A DNA stretch of 64,000 nt from positions 50,314,579-50,378,578 of the forward strand of contig CM055313.2 of the NCBI GenBank assembly GCA_029255685.2. Direction: 5' to 3'. Below, piece by piece: positions 47,446 through 59,279 of the stretch (its first letter is position 1; each line of letters starts with the position of its first letter). The notes beneath the pieces were generated by a model. The model was not told the origin of the DNA, made no database searches, and was given only the letters and a program-made list of their open reading frames with translations. The position numbers and the translations under genes were made by a program. Origin of the DNA: Silene conica. Taxonomy: Eukaryota > Streptophyta > Magnoliopsida > Caryophyllales > Caryophyllaceae.

Positions 47446-48454
47446 TGATGCGGAACCATCGTTAATTCAATCCCAAGAAATATTATTAAGCAAAGATATG
47501 AGCCATATTAATCAAAGTTACAAGATAGGATCAACTTCCGTTCTTAGGATTGCTTGGGAAGGGATCGAACCCTTGGGGCGTGCGGATTGAGGGGCACGAA
47601 ACCCTAGACGATTAGGGTTTTGGGGACTTTCCTTCTTGTTTCCTAGTTTGTTATTTAATTAATTAAGTTTGTTACTAGTTTGTTACAACTAGGTTGTTAA
47701 GGTTGTTACAAGGTGGTTACAAGGTTAGTTATTAGTTAGTTATGAGTTTGTTATTAAGTTGTTAGGGTTTGTTACTACAACTTAATCTTTTATTTGTTAT
47801 TTTATCTTTTAGATTTAATAAGGATTATTTTAATCCATAAGATAGAAATAGAAACCCTAAAGGAAGTAGAGTACACGGCGGGTCGAAGCTTTGGAAACCG
47901 TGTAGGAGTTTCTTATTTCTTTTCTATTTCGATTCTAGTTTATGACGGATGACCTTACTATAAATAGGCATCCTTAGTTGTTTGTTTGAGATATTCAAGT
48001 GATAAATTAAAAGCCTTTTTGTTAAGTTTTACTTACAAATCTAAAGTATCTGTGTGAGCTTTAAAACCCGAAGTATCTGTGTGAGCTTCAAAATAATTGA
48101 GAGAATATCTGTGTGAGTTTGATCAATTATTCCTATCCATCGACATACATAATTCATTCATCAAATCATTTCACAAATCTTTCAAGTATTAAGTGCTGTG
48201 CCTTACTACGTCATCAAGATTCATCCAAGATTCATCAAGAACGTCCAAGAAACACCACCACCGTGCCACGTCAGCCCTGCCGTGCTGCCACGTCATCACC
48301 ACCGTGCCACCATTCATCCGTTTTCATCTTTCTTGGTTACTTTTTCGTTCTTTATTCGTTCAAGATTGTAATATTTCTTTAGTATTTTTATTCCGCTGCA
48401 ACATCCGTATTTTTGTTGATTATCTTTATTGATTATCACCCCAAATACGCATCA
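47446..48454 (+). repeat. 5' LTR of pol-only element C
   Basis: The LTR is 1009 bp, starts TGATGCGG and ends CGCATCA. TATAAAT lies at 47959-47965 and three TATCTGTGTGAG copies at about 48047, 48074 and 48106. Its first 145 bp, as the 3' copy, code for the tail of the pol protein. Confidence 0.94.
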
Positions 48455-48457
48455 AAT

Positions 48458-48474
48458 TGGTATCAGAGCTTCGG
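48458..48474 (+). other. Primer-binding site, tRNA-iMet type (element C)
   Basis: TGGTATCAGAGCTTCGG lies three bases past the 5' LTR. It and the following leader up to GGGAAAGTTT match elements A and B. Confidence 0.9.
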
Positions 48475-48524
48475 CTCTTGGTCTAATTTTTATTACACCG
48501 GTTCTTGGGAAAGTTTTTATCACA

Positions 48525-51500
48525 ATGGTGTTGAGAAATCTACATATAGAGGCCAACGAAGAGATCCATGACCAAAGGGAGAGAATTTTCCGTACAAAGT
48601 GCAAGATAAAGAATAAGGTGTGTACTATGATTATTGATAGCGGTTCTTGTACAAATCTATTGTCCGTAGAGGCGGTTGAGAAACTACAACTACCCAAGAT
48701 TGATAAAAAACAACCTTATAAACTATATTGGCTTGATGGGGAAGAAGGGATCAACGTAAATCAACAAGTTCTAGTTCCATTCAAGATTGGTCCGTATGAA
48801 GATGAGATATGGTGCGATATTGTGCCTATGAGTGCTAGTCATATTCTATTGGGAAGACCATGGCAATTTGATCGAAAGGTGAAACACAACGGAAGAACCA
48901 ATGTTTATAGCGTACCTCAAGGAAAAACAATATTTGATCTCCAACCGTGGGTTCCAAAGAAAAAGAGTGAACCAAAGAAAAACATAGAAGAGATGATGAT
49001 AGAGGGGAAAGAGGTAGAAGAGGCAATCACCAACGGAGAACCAACGTTCATGATGGTAGTGAGGGACGTAGGAGGCCGTGAGAGTGGCGAGGAAGAGGGT
49101 CGGCGTGAGGTGCGGAGTTTATTGGAGGAGTTCAAGGATGTGTTTCCGGAAGAGCTACCCGACGGACTACCACCACTACGAGGGATAGAGCACCAAATCG
49201 ATCTTATTCCAGGAGCAGCGTTACCTAATAAACCCGCTTATCGTTGTAATCCGGAAGAGGCAAAAGAATTACAAAGACAAGTCCAAGAATTGATGGATAG
49301 AGGTTATGTGCAAGAAAGCCTAAGTCCATGTGCCGTACCAGCCTTGTTGGTACCGAAGAAGGAAGGAACTTGGAGGATGTGCATTGACAGCCGCGCCGTC
49401 AACAACATCACAATTAAATACCGATTTCCTATACCAAGGTTAGATGATATGCTCGACGAACTCGCAGGATCAAAGGTATTTTCTAAACTAGATCTAAGAA
49501 GTGGTTATCATCAAATGAGGGTTAGGGAAGGAGATGAATGGAAGACAGCTTTTAAAACGAAGCAAGGATTGTACGAATGGCTCGTGATGCCGTTTGGGTT
49601 GTGCAACGCTCCTAGTTCGTTCATGAGGCTAATGAATGAGGTATTAAGACCTTTCTTAAATAAATTTGTGGTTGTTTATCTAGATGATATTCTTGTGTAT
49701 AGCCAAAGTAAAGAAGAACACAAGACCCATCTAAGAGCAGTATTTGAGATGCTTAGAAAGCAAAAATTATATGGGAAGCTAGAGAAGTGCACGTTCATGG
49801 TAGCGAGCGTGGTCTTTTTGGGGTACATCGTGGGTGAAAGAGGAGTGAGCATGGATCCATCAAAGGTTGAAGCAATACAAGCTTGGCCTATTCCTAAAAC
49901 AACCACGGAGGTACGTAGTTTTCATGGTTTAGCATCGTTTTATAGGCGGTTTATTCAAGGATTTAGTTCTATCATGGCCCCTATTACGGAGTTAACAAAA
50001 AAGGGAGAGTTCGTATGGACATCACACGCCCAAAAGGCGTTTGAGGAGATAAAAAAGAAACTTTGTTCGAATCCCGTACTTGCCTTACCAGATTTTAGTA
50101 AATTGTTCGAAGTTGAATGCGATGCAAGTGGGGTAGGAATCGGCGCAGTGTTGGTACAAGAAAAACGTCCAATTGCCTATTTCAGTGAGAAGTTGAACGG
50201 TGCTAGGTTAAACTATTCCACCTATGATAAGGAGTTCTATGCGATTGTGAGAGCTTTGGATCATTGGGCACATTATTTACGTCCTAGACCTTTTATATTA
50301 CATTCGGATCATGAAGCCCTAAAACATATTCATGGACAACAAAAATTAAATCCAAGGCATGCTAAGTGGGTTGAGTTCCTACAATCTTTTACGTTCTCTT
50401 CAAAGTATAAGACAGGTAGTTCAAACATAGTAGCAGATGCATTGTCAAGGAGACATTCTTTGTTGATTGAATTAGATGCAAGGATTCTTGGTTTTGAACA
50501 TATTAAAGAACTATACAAGGAGGATCCCGATTTTTCAAAAGAATTCTTGAATCCGGAGGGATTATACACCACGCAAGACGGATACTTATTCAAGGGAAAC
50601 CGTTTGTGCATTCCTAAGGGATCGATGAGAGAGTTACTTGTAAGAGAGGCGCACGGAGGCGCTATAGCCGGTCACTTCGGCATTCAGAAGACAAATGAGA
50701 TGTTAGGAGAACACTTTTATTGGCCTAAGATGAGTAAAGATGTTCAAGATATTATTGGCAAGTGTGTAATTTGTCAAAGGTCAAAGAGTACATTCAACAA
50801 GGGGCTATATACACCTCTACCCGTACCGGTTCAGCCATGGAATGAGGTTAGTATGGATTTTATTTTGGGATTACCACGTACTCAACGCGGTAAAGATTCT
50901 ATTATGGTTGTAGTAGATCGTTTTTCTAAGATGGCACACTTTATACCGGGTCATAAGACGGATGATGCAACAAAGGTAGCCGATCTTTATTATAAAGAAG
51001 TTGTTCGATTACATGGAATACCACTTACCATTGTGTCGGATCGGGATGTTAAATTTCTTAGCTATTTTTGGAAGACCTTATGGAGATTAGTTGGTACTAA
51101 ACTTCTATTTAGCACCTCCCACCATCCGCAAACGGACGGCCAGACCGAGGTCACGAATAGAACGCTCGGAAGCTTATTGCGTGGGTTAGTGAGTAAGAGT
51201 ACCAAGGATTGGGATATCAAGTTAGCTCATGCGGAATTTGCATACAATCGTACTCCTTCGGCCACCACGGGGCGTGCACCATTCGAAATCGTCTATGGGA
51301 TGAATCCGTATTTACCTATTGATCTTGTACCTATCCCAAAGAAAGAAGTTATTAGTTTTGAGGCAAAGGAGAGACAAGCCACCTTCATGAGGATGTGTGA
51401 ACAAGTTAAAGCTCAAATAGAAAAGGCCAATGCTAAATATAAAGAGAAAGCAAATAAACATAGAAGGCAACCGGTGTTTAAGGAAGGTGATCTTGTATGG

Positions 51501-51866
51501 TTACACTTGAGGAAGGAGCGATTTCCATCTAAGAGGAAGAACAAGCTTATGCCTCGCGCGGATGGACCGTTCAAAATTCTTGAATGCTATGGATCAAATG
51601 CCTACAAAGTCGAATTACCAAGTGAGTATGGGGGTGTAAGTGCCACATTCAATGTGGGTGATTTATCTCCTTATCTAGATGACACAGACTTGGAGGCCAA
51701 TTCTCAAAAAGAGGGAGAGAATGATGCGGAACCATCGTTAATTCAATCCCAAGAAATATTATTAAGCAAAGATATGAGCCATATTAATCAAAGTTACAAG
51801 ATAGGATCAACTTCCGTTCTTAGGATTGCTTGGGAAGGGATCGAACCCTTGGGGCGTGCGGATTGA
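48525..51866 (+). CDS. pol: Pol polyprotein (protease-RT-RNase H-integrase) without Gag
   Basis: I place the start at ATG 48525, just past the shared leader, giving 1113 residues; the frame is also open upstream into the 5' LTR, but not usefully. The protease D-S-G is at about residues 38-40 with ILLGRPW near 108. RT has KKEGTWRMC-DSRAVN, LFSKLDL-type and MPFGLCNAP blocks and the catalytic YLDD near 385. RNase H shows [11 protein letters not shown] near 530 and HSDHEALK near 593. The integrase HHCC finger (HFGIQKT, CVICQRSK) is near 714-752. The DDE core shows SMDF near 777, SDRD near 838 and TDGQTE near 872. A DGPFKI...YKVELP module follows. The last 48 residues are coded in the 3' LTR and include GSTSVLRIAW. 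No stop or frameshift is present and all catalytic residues are kept, so this may be an active enzyme source. Confidence 0.92.
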   Translation: MVLRNLHIEANEEIHDQRERIFRTKCKIKNKVCTMIIDSGSCTNLLSVEAVEKLQLPKIDKKQPYKLYWLDGEEGINVNQQVLVPFKIGPYEDEIWCDIVPMSASHILLGRPWQFDRKVKHNGRTNVYSVPQGKTIFDLQPWVPKKKSEPKKNIEEMMIEGKEVEEAITNGEPTFMMVVRDVGGRESGEEEGRREVRSLLEEFKDVFPEELPDGLPPLRGIEHQIDLIPGAALPNKPAYRCNPEEAKELQRQVQELMDRGYVQESLSPCAVPALLVPKKEGTWRMCIDSRAVNNITIKYRFPIPRLDDMLDELAGSKVFSKLDLRSGYHQMRVREGDEWKTAFKTKQGLYEWLVMPFGLCNAPSSFMRLMNEVLRPFLNKFVVVYLDDILVYSQSKEEHKTHLRAVFEMLRKQKLYGKLEKCTFMVASVVFLGYIVGERGVSMDPSKVEAIQAWPIPKTTTEVRSFHGLASFYRRFIQGFSSIMAPITELTKKGEFVWTSHAQKAFEEIKKKLCSNPVLALPDFSKLFEVECDASGVGIGAVLVQEKRPIAYFSEKLNGARLNYSTYDKEFYAIVRALDHWAHYLRPRPFILHSDHEALKHIHGQQKLNPRHAKWVEFLQSFTFSSKYKTGSSNIVADALSRRHSLLIELDARILGFEHIKELYKEDPDFSKEFLNPEGLYTTQDGYLFKGNRLCIPKGSMRELLVREAHGGAIAGHFGIQKTNEMLGEHFYWPKMSKDVQDIIGKCVICQRSKSTFNKGLYTPLPVPVQPWNEVSMDFILGLPRTQRGKDSIMVVVDRFSKMAHFIPGHKTDDATKVADLYYKEVVRLHGIPLTIVSDRDVKFLSYFWKTLWRLVGTKLLFSTSHHPQTDGQTEVTNRTLGSLLRGLVSKSTKDWDIKLAHAEFAYNRTPSATTGRAPFEIVYGMNPYLPIDLVPIPKKEVISFEAKERQATFMRMCEQVKAQIEKANAKYKEKANKHRRQPVFKEGDLVWLHLRKERFPSKRKNKLMPRADGPFKILECYGSNAYKVELPSEYGGVSATFNVGDLSPYLDDTDLEANSQKEGENDAEPSLIQSQEILLSKDMSHINQSYKIGSTSVLRIAWEGIEPLGRAD
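51706..51721 (+). other. Polypurine tract of element C
   Basis: A 16-base all-purine run (AAAAAGAGGGAGAGAA) directly abuts the 3' LTR start TGATGCGG. This is the usual primer for plus-strand DNA synthesis. Confidence 0.85.
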
Positions 51867-52730
51867 GGGGCACGAAACCCTAGACGATTAGGGTTTTGGG
51901 GACTTTCCTTCTTGTTTCCTAGTTTGTTATTTAATTAATTAAGTTTGTTACTAGTTTGTTACAACTAGGTTGTTAAGGTTGTTACAAGGTGGTTACAAGG
52001 TTAGTTATTAGTTAGTTATGAGTTTGTTATTAAGTTGTTAGGGTTTGTTACTACAACTTAATCTTTTATTTGTTATTTTATCTTTTAGATTTAATAAGGA
52101 TTATTTTAATCCATAAGATAGAAATAGAAACCCTAAAGGAAGTAGAGTACACGGCGGGTCGAAGCTTTGGAAACCGTGTAGGAGTTTCTTATTTCTTTTC
52201 TATTTCGATTCTAGTTTATGACGGATGACCTTACTATAAATAGGCATCCTTAGTTGTTTGTTTGAGATATTCAAGTGATAAATTAAAAGCCTTTTTGTTA
52301 AGTTTTACTTACAAATCTAAAGTATCTGTGTGAGCTTTAAAACCCGAAGTATCTGTGTGAGCTTCAAAATAATTGAGAGAATATCTGTGTGAGTTTGATC
52401 AATTATTCCTATCCATCGACATACATAATTCATTCATCAAATCATTTCACAAATCTTTCAAGTATTAAGTGCTGTGCCTTACTACGTCATCAAGATTCAT
52501 CCAAGATTCATCAAGAACGTCCAAGAAACACCACCACCGTGCCACGTCAGCCCTGCCGTGCTGCCACGTCATCACCACCGTGCCACCATTCATCCGTTTT
52601 CATCTTTCTTGGTTACTTTTTCGTTCTTTATTCGTTCAAGATTGTAATATTTCTTTAGTATTTTTATTCCGCTGCAACATCCGTATTTTTGTTGATTATC
52701 TTTATTGATTATCACCCCAAATACGCATCA
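51722..52730 (+). repeat. 3' LTR of pol-only element C
   Basis: The 1009-bp copy equals the 5' LTR as far as I compared and is followed by TSD CTTCT (52731-52735). The pol stop codon lies inside it at 51864-51866. Confidence 0.94.
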
Positions 52731-52735
52731 CTTCT

Positions 52736-55700
52736 TTTGAGTAGAAGCAATAGCGATATCATACCAGAAGAAGAAAAGAAAGTCAGAATAGAGTAGATCG
52801 AGGCAGTAAGGCTGACTCGTCGTTAGTAGAAGGAAGAGCAGGACCATTCGAAAAGCATAAATAAAGAGAGCCTCGGACGAGCGAGCTGGGATGCTAGTAG
52901 ATAAGAAAGGCGATAGTTGACTCCCAAATGAGAACCTGCAAAGCACTTGTTTGCGGACCTCCTTTCTCCCGCCTTCGGGTCCTCTTCTTGTTATATACTT
53001 ATACATATAAAGGAAGCATTAATTGAAGAAAGTCATCAGTCAGAACTCGCCTTCATTGTAATCAGTCAGAATAAGTGCACACTTTCTTTTTCTAAAGGCA
53101 TTCCATGAGATAAGTCTGATCAAGCTTTGCTGCCCAGGAAGAAGTTAGTTGTATCTAGGCGCGGCTTCTAAGCGCGTAAGTAGTAGTGATATCCGATGCT
53201 TCCTCTTTCTTTTCTTTATACGCTAGCTAGCTTCCTCGTCACTCTCACTCGAGAAAAATCTCTTATCTGGCATGCAAGAACTCATATGGCTTTTGTGCAT
53301 AATCGGAAATCAATCAAAGGCTTGCGCGGGGAGAGAGTCCCTTCTTTTTGGGCAGAATAAAACAAATAAGCGCTCGGGGGGTAGATAGGGCCGAAGCAAG
53401 TGTGAACTTGTCTCGCTTTTATAAGAGCACGAATTTACGAAATGTTACGAATACAGGGATAAGCAGGGCATAGATAGGCTATATGTTAGGTTCTATCCTT
53501 CCTACTTATTAAAGTGAAAGAGAAGGAACTTTAGCGCCTACTATCGCATTCTGTTCAACAAAGAGAGTGATTGTGGGCACCCTATATTTGAAAATAGCGG
53601 AGATCCCTTCATTTGACAGCTGCGAGCAGTCTTTTGTTTCCTACTTCAATGACGCTGTAAATCTCGTGATGAGGCCTGAATAACATTGCTGGTTGGCTTC
53701 TCTTCTCAAAATGCAAACTCACCTGTGTATACCAAAGAAAGATCTTAGGGCTAGAAAACAGAATTCAAGTAGGGAGCAGCAACTATCTCTCCTCTGCCTC
53801 GTGTCTCAGAGGAGCCCTTCTCCTTAACAGGCAATACCACAAAGGTCTCAGTCAGGGCACTCTTTACTTTGGTTTGAAAGAACTAGTTTCGCCCGTGGTG
53901 CCCCTTATGATATGAAAAGCAGCGGCGTAGTTGGCATTGAACTCCGCTCTTCAATATATAAAGAACCTGGGTATATAAGTTTATTTGCTTCATTTCATCT
54001 ACTTTGGAAGGGAACGGTCCAGAGAAACAATAAAATCCCTACCTAATCTAGAAGTAGAATCTAGGCTCTTTCTCATTCCCAAGATTCATTAGTGACATGG
54101 CTTTTCTAGTAATGTGCAGTCAAGGAGGAGGGTGGTCCAGATTCAGCTAGCTGGTACATAGGCATAGGCTGGGCGTGTCGTTTATTAGTCTATTTCACCC
54201 CTTTTATGTCGCGAAATAACGGCGTGGGGCGGTATTAAGTGCTGTTCGAGTTCCCTCCAAAAAAGGAGGCGGTATTAAGAGGGAAGCTTTTGCGTAGATA
54301 AGCAAAGCAAGAAAGGATGGGCGCTACTTTTGTATGATGCGATGTCCAGCCCCAGAGAAAGAGATGCCGAGACCGAGCACGCTCAGATTGTGAAATTTTA
54401 CAAAAGCGCTGTTGGTGAGGACTTAACGGGTCCAAAGAGATCGTAGATGGTTATTCACTCTCGAGAGTGCGGGCAACAGCCAAAAAGATACTACCTTCCT
54501 TAAACAAGCAAGGGTCCTCATCGTATTCACTCGAGTCTATCTCCCCTCTCTCTACCCTTGCCAGTCGAGTCTTCTTAAAACCTCACCATAGCAGTCTAGC
54601 TCTTCTTCCAGACTTAGTTTTTCTGAGTCTTCCGCAAGGGATCGATCACTCTTTCTAGCAGGAGGGTGTTTAAGATCCAGGAAGAAAGGTGCTGCTTTAA
54701 AAAGAGGAATACCGCCGCATTTCAGTATGTATACAGGGGACTCCTTCCGGAGAGGTCTTGCTCGTTGTAACGTAAACTTTGTTTAAAGTGAGTTACGTGC
54801 GTACATGTGTGAAGGTAGGCTTGCTTTTTCCATTCTTCTACTTCGTAACTCCGTTGAGCGCCTTCATTACTTTTCATGACAAGCGTGGGTGCTTAGTGAG
54901 TAGGTAGCCCTGCTTAGAGAGGTTGGCTTTTTTCTACTATGATTATTTAACTCTTTTTTCCCTCCTTGCTTTACAAGCACCGGCATATTAAACCCTAGAT
55001 AGAGCAGGGATTGCGGAAAGAGCGGGTAGTGCGTCAAAGCGAAGGTAATCGCAGGTACGCTTATTTATGGCAGCGTACGTGCTACAATTCCAATTTTAAG
55101 GGGTCAGGCCAATTGCAAGGGCCCTCTCAATCTCAGGTATGTTCGAAGATTTGGCTCAATCAGTCTAACGCTCGGGCGTAAGGAAAGAATTCGCTTGAAA
55201 GGTGAGTTTGTTTATGAGTAAGAAAGGCCTAATAATGCATGATTAAACCTTTTCTTTAAGGAGTCAGTCCAAATCGAAACTCTCAGTCTCTCGGGACAAG
55301 AGTGTCTACCCACCCAAGCGAGGAACTCATTACCAAATAAAAGTGTTTTGATAACAGGGAGTCTTTTCTATTCATAAAGAAAGCATTCTAAGGTTTAGGC
55401 TGTAGTCACAATCATAATTAAGGCGGAAGTTCAAGATCCGCTACACCTACCTGTGTGCCCACATAGTCTGGGTTTGATGGAGTCAGTCAAGTCAGGGCAG
55501 GCGAAAGACTTCTGTGTCTAAGTAAGAGAAGGGGGAGGGTGTGAATGAACTCAGCCCAAGTAAGCAAGCAACCTATTAAGCCTAAGAGAGAAAAGGATCC
55601 TTTCTTCTAATATATATAGTAAGTAACGATGTTCTACGTCAGACGATTCATCCCGCCCCTACCTAACTCTTGGTAGGATCCATCCATGTTGGTCGAGCTT

Positions 55701-58700
55701 TAAGGAGCCTTTGGCTTTCAGAACTACCTTTTGGTTTGACAATCGTATCATCAAGGCAAATCCCTACGTTCTTGTAAAGCATACTATGCAGCCGAGTTGT
55801 AGCGGTTCATTGAAAGGTGGGCCGGTATTGATTAATCTGCGTGTCATGACGTTGTAGCAATAAAGAGCCCTTTCTTTGCGTGGTGAATACTCTGTCGTCT
55901 TATTACGTCATTCGTATCTGATCAGAAGTATTACACAGCGTCTAAATTCTTGGTCAACCTTCTTTGTATAAACTAGAGAAAGCCAGTAGATGGTTGAGAA
56001 GAGTCCGTGATCGGCAGCCGTCTAATTTAACAGAATCTTGGTGTGATCATCTTTTGCCCTAGCGCCATGGGTTAAAAGTAAAGAGTAGCTGAAGTCGACA
56101 CAAGGTCAGATTCTTTCACCCGATTTGAGTACAAAGAGATGCTCTCTTTTCTTTCCCACCCAGCTAGAGTACTCGGAAACTTTAATGAATTGGGGTATGC
56201 TTCGGCGTAAACGTCGTCTTCTGTCCTGCCCGCCCTTACACACCTTTCCTTCACTACCCAGTTGTGAGCTTGAAGAGGCCTCTTTTATTTTTGGTACACT
56301 TGAATGTTCGCGACTTCACTTTTCCTACCCATCCCTTGTCTTAATATGTGAATCTTTCATTCCTCTCCTTCATACTGAAGACGAGCCTTTCTCCTTGCTT
56401 GTATATGCGAGCTCTTTCATCATCCCCCGGCCCTCTCTGTTTCAATCTAGTTAAGACTAAAACCAGGAATAAGTCAAAAAGATATTACATACTTCTACTG
56501 ATTGTAACTGAATTACAAATGCTCTTCTTACTTTTAAGCCTTTATCGAAACGAAAAGGTGTAGGGCTATATAAGCACCCCCCTTGGGTTATAAGTCATGA
56601 CAGCGCCTTCTTTAAATTAGAAAAGCTCGAAACAACCTAAAGACTTCTTTTTGCTTTTCAAATGCTCGCGGCTTTCTCTGCTTTAATGGGAATCTTAGAA
56701 TGAGATCGAAACAAAGAAATACGAGGAGGTTCTTTTGAGATGCTTGAATTTTTGGAGAGGACGAAAGCGTCTTATGTTACTAGGTTTTCACCCTTTTACT
56801 AAGAGATGAAAGTAAGAGAGATTGCTTATAGATGGGCGAAACCTCTAGTTCTTTTACCCATCTCGTAGAAGCATAGAGCAAAGGATCACTAAGCCTAGCA
56901 TTAGGCTTAGCAAGAAAGTGCAGTACTGTAGATTCATAGATTGTCCTGACTGACAAGATGTCTTCGACAAGGGCTCGCTTGTCTCTTCAATTGGCAGAAG
57001 AAGGAAGTGCACTTCTTTGTGTATAAGAACTCTGATCATCAACCGAAACGACCCATGTTGCACCCTTTCTCCCCGTAAAAGTAAATATGATCTTCGGTTT
57101 TTTATCCAAAACGCCCCCAAAGTTTAGAAGGCGCGTTGATCCAACCCCTAACTCAGCCCTCTACTCTGACTTGTTGCGTATTGCCTAAGCTTAGCCGACC
57201 ACGGAGTTTCTTTCCAAAGTGCGAGTCTCTGGGCGGCCCTCTCTTAGCATTCGAGTTATACGCGAAATCTGATCTAAAAGAGGCTTAATGGGCGGCTGTA
57301 ATGCCTGGTCTTTTTGTCTACTATGGTTAATAACCACACTCTTTTTGTATCCAACCGAGATGCCAGTCGAGCAACTTTCCTGTCTCGGTCCATCAAAGAA
57401 AGTGAGCAAAAGGAGCGCGCGGTATATCCCTAGTAATAGGGGCTACATGTGGCTCATGGAGATATAAGAGGAAACTATCCTCTCCCTCTCGTATGCACTC
57501 GAGCCTTTTTAACCTTATGAAAAAAGGGCTATTTAAACCTTCACAGCCGAGTCTTCCCCTTTCCTTTCGCTTTCCTCGAGTTCTTAACTAGCCCTTCCAC
57601 TAGTGTTCGAGACTCTTCTATCTGGCTTCTTCCTGAGGAAAGCCTCCGGTTAGGCTCTCTCTTTCACGCCCAGGATGAAAAGTCTCCTTTATACATATAT
57701 AAAAACGTTAAACAAAGAGAGCTCGTATTTGAAGAGCCTTGGTCGTATATAAACCTCCCGCGCCTCCCCTTGCTTTACATACAGTCTAGCTAATTTAATA
57801 TCCTTTGGGCATGCTTTTGCGTGAACTCTCTTTCGTTGGCAGATATCTAAGAGGTGTGATGGTTTTAGTCTCGGTCTTGCACTTTATCCGACCGAGCTTA
57901 TACATAAATAAGAATCTTCGGGTTTGATCCTTGCTCAGAAGGAGGGGTAGGATCGCTGCTTAAGAAAGAAAAGTTCAACCAACTTGCTGTAAAGTCTCTA
58001 TTACCATATACGAATATAAGAATGAAGAAGGATTTCAAAAAACAACTACGGCTTTGGACCTCTTCTTAAGACTTTTAGCGAACCAAAGACGACAAAGCTT
58101 GATCATAGCTTTCTTCCTCTAGGGAGAGGTTATTTAATGCTCGACCAACGGGAGAGGAGCGTAGCCTGTCGACCATTAGGCCCATGTGGACTCGAGTGTT
58201 AGCGAGAGGAGAAAGCTCGATTGAAAAGAGAGGATAAGGAGGCTCTACTGACAAAGGAAGTGGAGGGCCCGAAGGGCGGACGACTGCTAAGGAGGTAGAG
58301 TAGAGATAGCCAGGGCGGGTTCTCGAACGTTAGTGATGGGGAGAGAGGGATCTACCGCTTGGATTTCACTTACCTTTTCATCTCTGCTCTTGCTTTCTTT
58401 CGTATGCTTTTCCTTTGTTTTAGTACGTCTGTCTTCTTTCTTTGTTACATATTTATGAAGGCGAGGGGTGTAGCCTTGACTGCAGCAAAGGAAATAGCCC
58501 GAAGGAGATTTATCTGTTGACCGTCAGGCCTTCCTCCCGTATGCAATCTTTATCATGTTATCTCTCTTAAAAAAAACATATCTAATTTGAGTGTCTAGCC
58601 GCCGCCTATGCTTAGATAGAAGACTGCCGAGCCCTTTTGCTCTTTGAAATCAAAGAATGCTTATGGAAATTCAGTTGGGATGGATGAAAAAGAAGCCGTC

Positions 58701-59279
58701 TGTAGATGAGTACATGGGGTGGGTGCACCAGCCATTCGTCATGGGAGTGCTGAATTCTTTTACATCTATCTTACCAAAGGAGATCGCACGCTACGGAATC
58801 GAGTAGTCACAAGCATCACGTATGAAGTAGAAGCTCTAATCCGATATAGAGAGGAAGGAAGCAGGTAAGGAGTCGAGGCAAATGCCATGCCGATCTTGGA
58901 GAAAGAGCCTTATCCGGTCCTACGTTCCGAGCATATAGAGAAAGAAGAGGAAGTGCAGCCGAGGAGATAAGAGGTAGCTAATGGGACGCTGCTGCGGGTA
59001 AAGAAGGGAAAGGGCTTTTTAAGCAAGGATAAGTACAACCCTATGATCAAGGCCTCTCGTTGTAGGAAGGAGTTAGACTGCCGAATTCAAAATAGAGCTC
59101 TCCCTTTGCCCCTCTTTATTATGCTAGGAAGAAGAAGAGGCCATAGATTTTGGATCTCTTTGAGCACAGCGCCCTAAAGAGCATTCTTAAAAGCCCCTTT
59201 TCCTCAACTCAAGCGCAAACCTTTCTAATCTAATGCTCTCGTCCGAAACAAGAGGCTTCTGTATTTAAATATCTCGATC
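52736..59279. other. Non-coding mitochondrial-like background, segment 6
   Basis: The longest background stretch has no gene with a recognisable domain. Dispersed repeats occur: CCCTTGCCAGTCGAGTC near 54555, CTCTCGTATGCACTCGAGCC near 57488, a minus-strand CTACCTCCTTAGCAGTCGTCC near 58278-58298, a GCACTTTATCCGACCGAGC block near 57879 followed by TATACATAAATAAGAATC, and ATATACGAATATAAGAATG near 58004. A perfect 9-bp stem hairpin lies at 56889-56910. An SSU rRNA-like fragment is at 57920-57943. A 47-codon open frame at 58663-58806 is listed as a question only. Confidence 0.5.
57920..57943 (+). other. SSU rRNA 5'-end-like fragment (GTTTGATCCTTGCTCAG)
   Basis: It differs at two positions from the very conserved GAGTTTGATCCTGGCTCAG start of bacterial-type SSU rRNA and is followed by AAGGA, as in plant mitochondrial rrn18. 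It is isolated: downstream sequence no longer matches. This is the best single hint that the background contains mitochondrial-type DNA. Confidence 0.55.

Larger units (their letters stand above)
47446..52730 (+). mobile_element. Pol-only Gypsy-type element lacking gag (element C)
   Basis: The element is 5285 bp with LTRs of exactly 1009 bp (47446-48454 and 51722-52730) and the perfect TSD CTTCT (47441-47445 and 52731-52735). I saw no difference between the LTRs, so the insertion is very recent. The single long ORF codes for protease, RT, RNase H and integrase; no Gag domain or CCHC knuckle exists. The ATG follows the leader directly, where the gag start would be in elements A and B. LTR U3 portions differ from A/B, but the TATA region, R/U5 repeats, primer-binding site and leader are closely alike. 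Transposition without gag implies particle proteins supplied in trans. Confidence 0.95.

Noticed and set aside
48429..48524. Upstream start of the pol ORF inside the 5' LTR
   Set aside because: It would put the LTR end and primer-binding site within the coding sequence; the ATG at 48525 after the shared leader is better placed.
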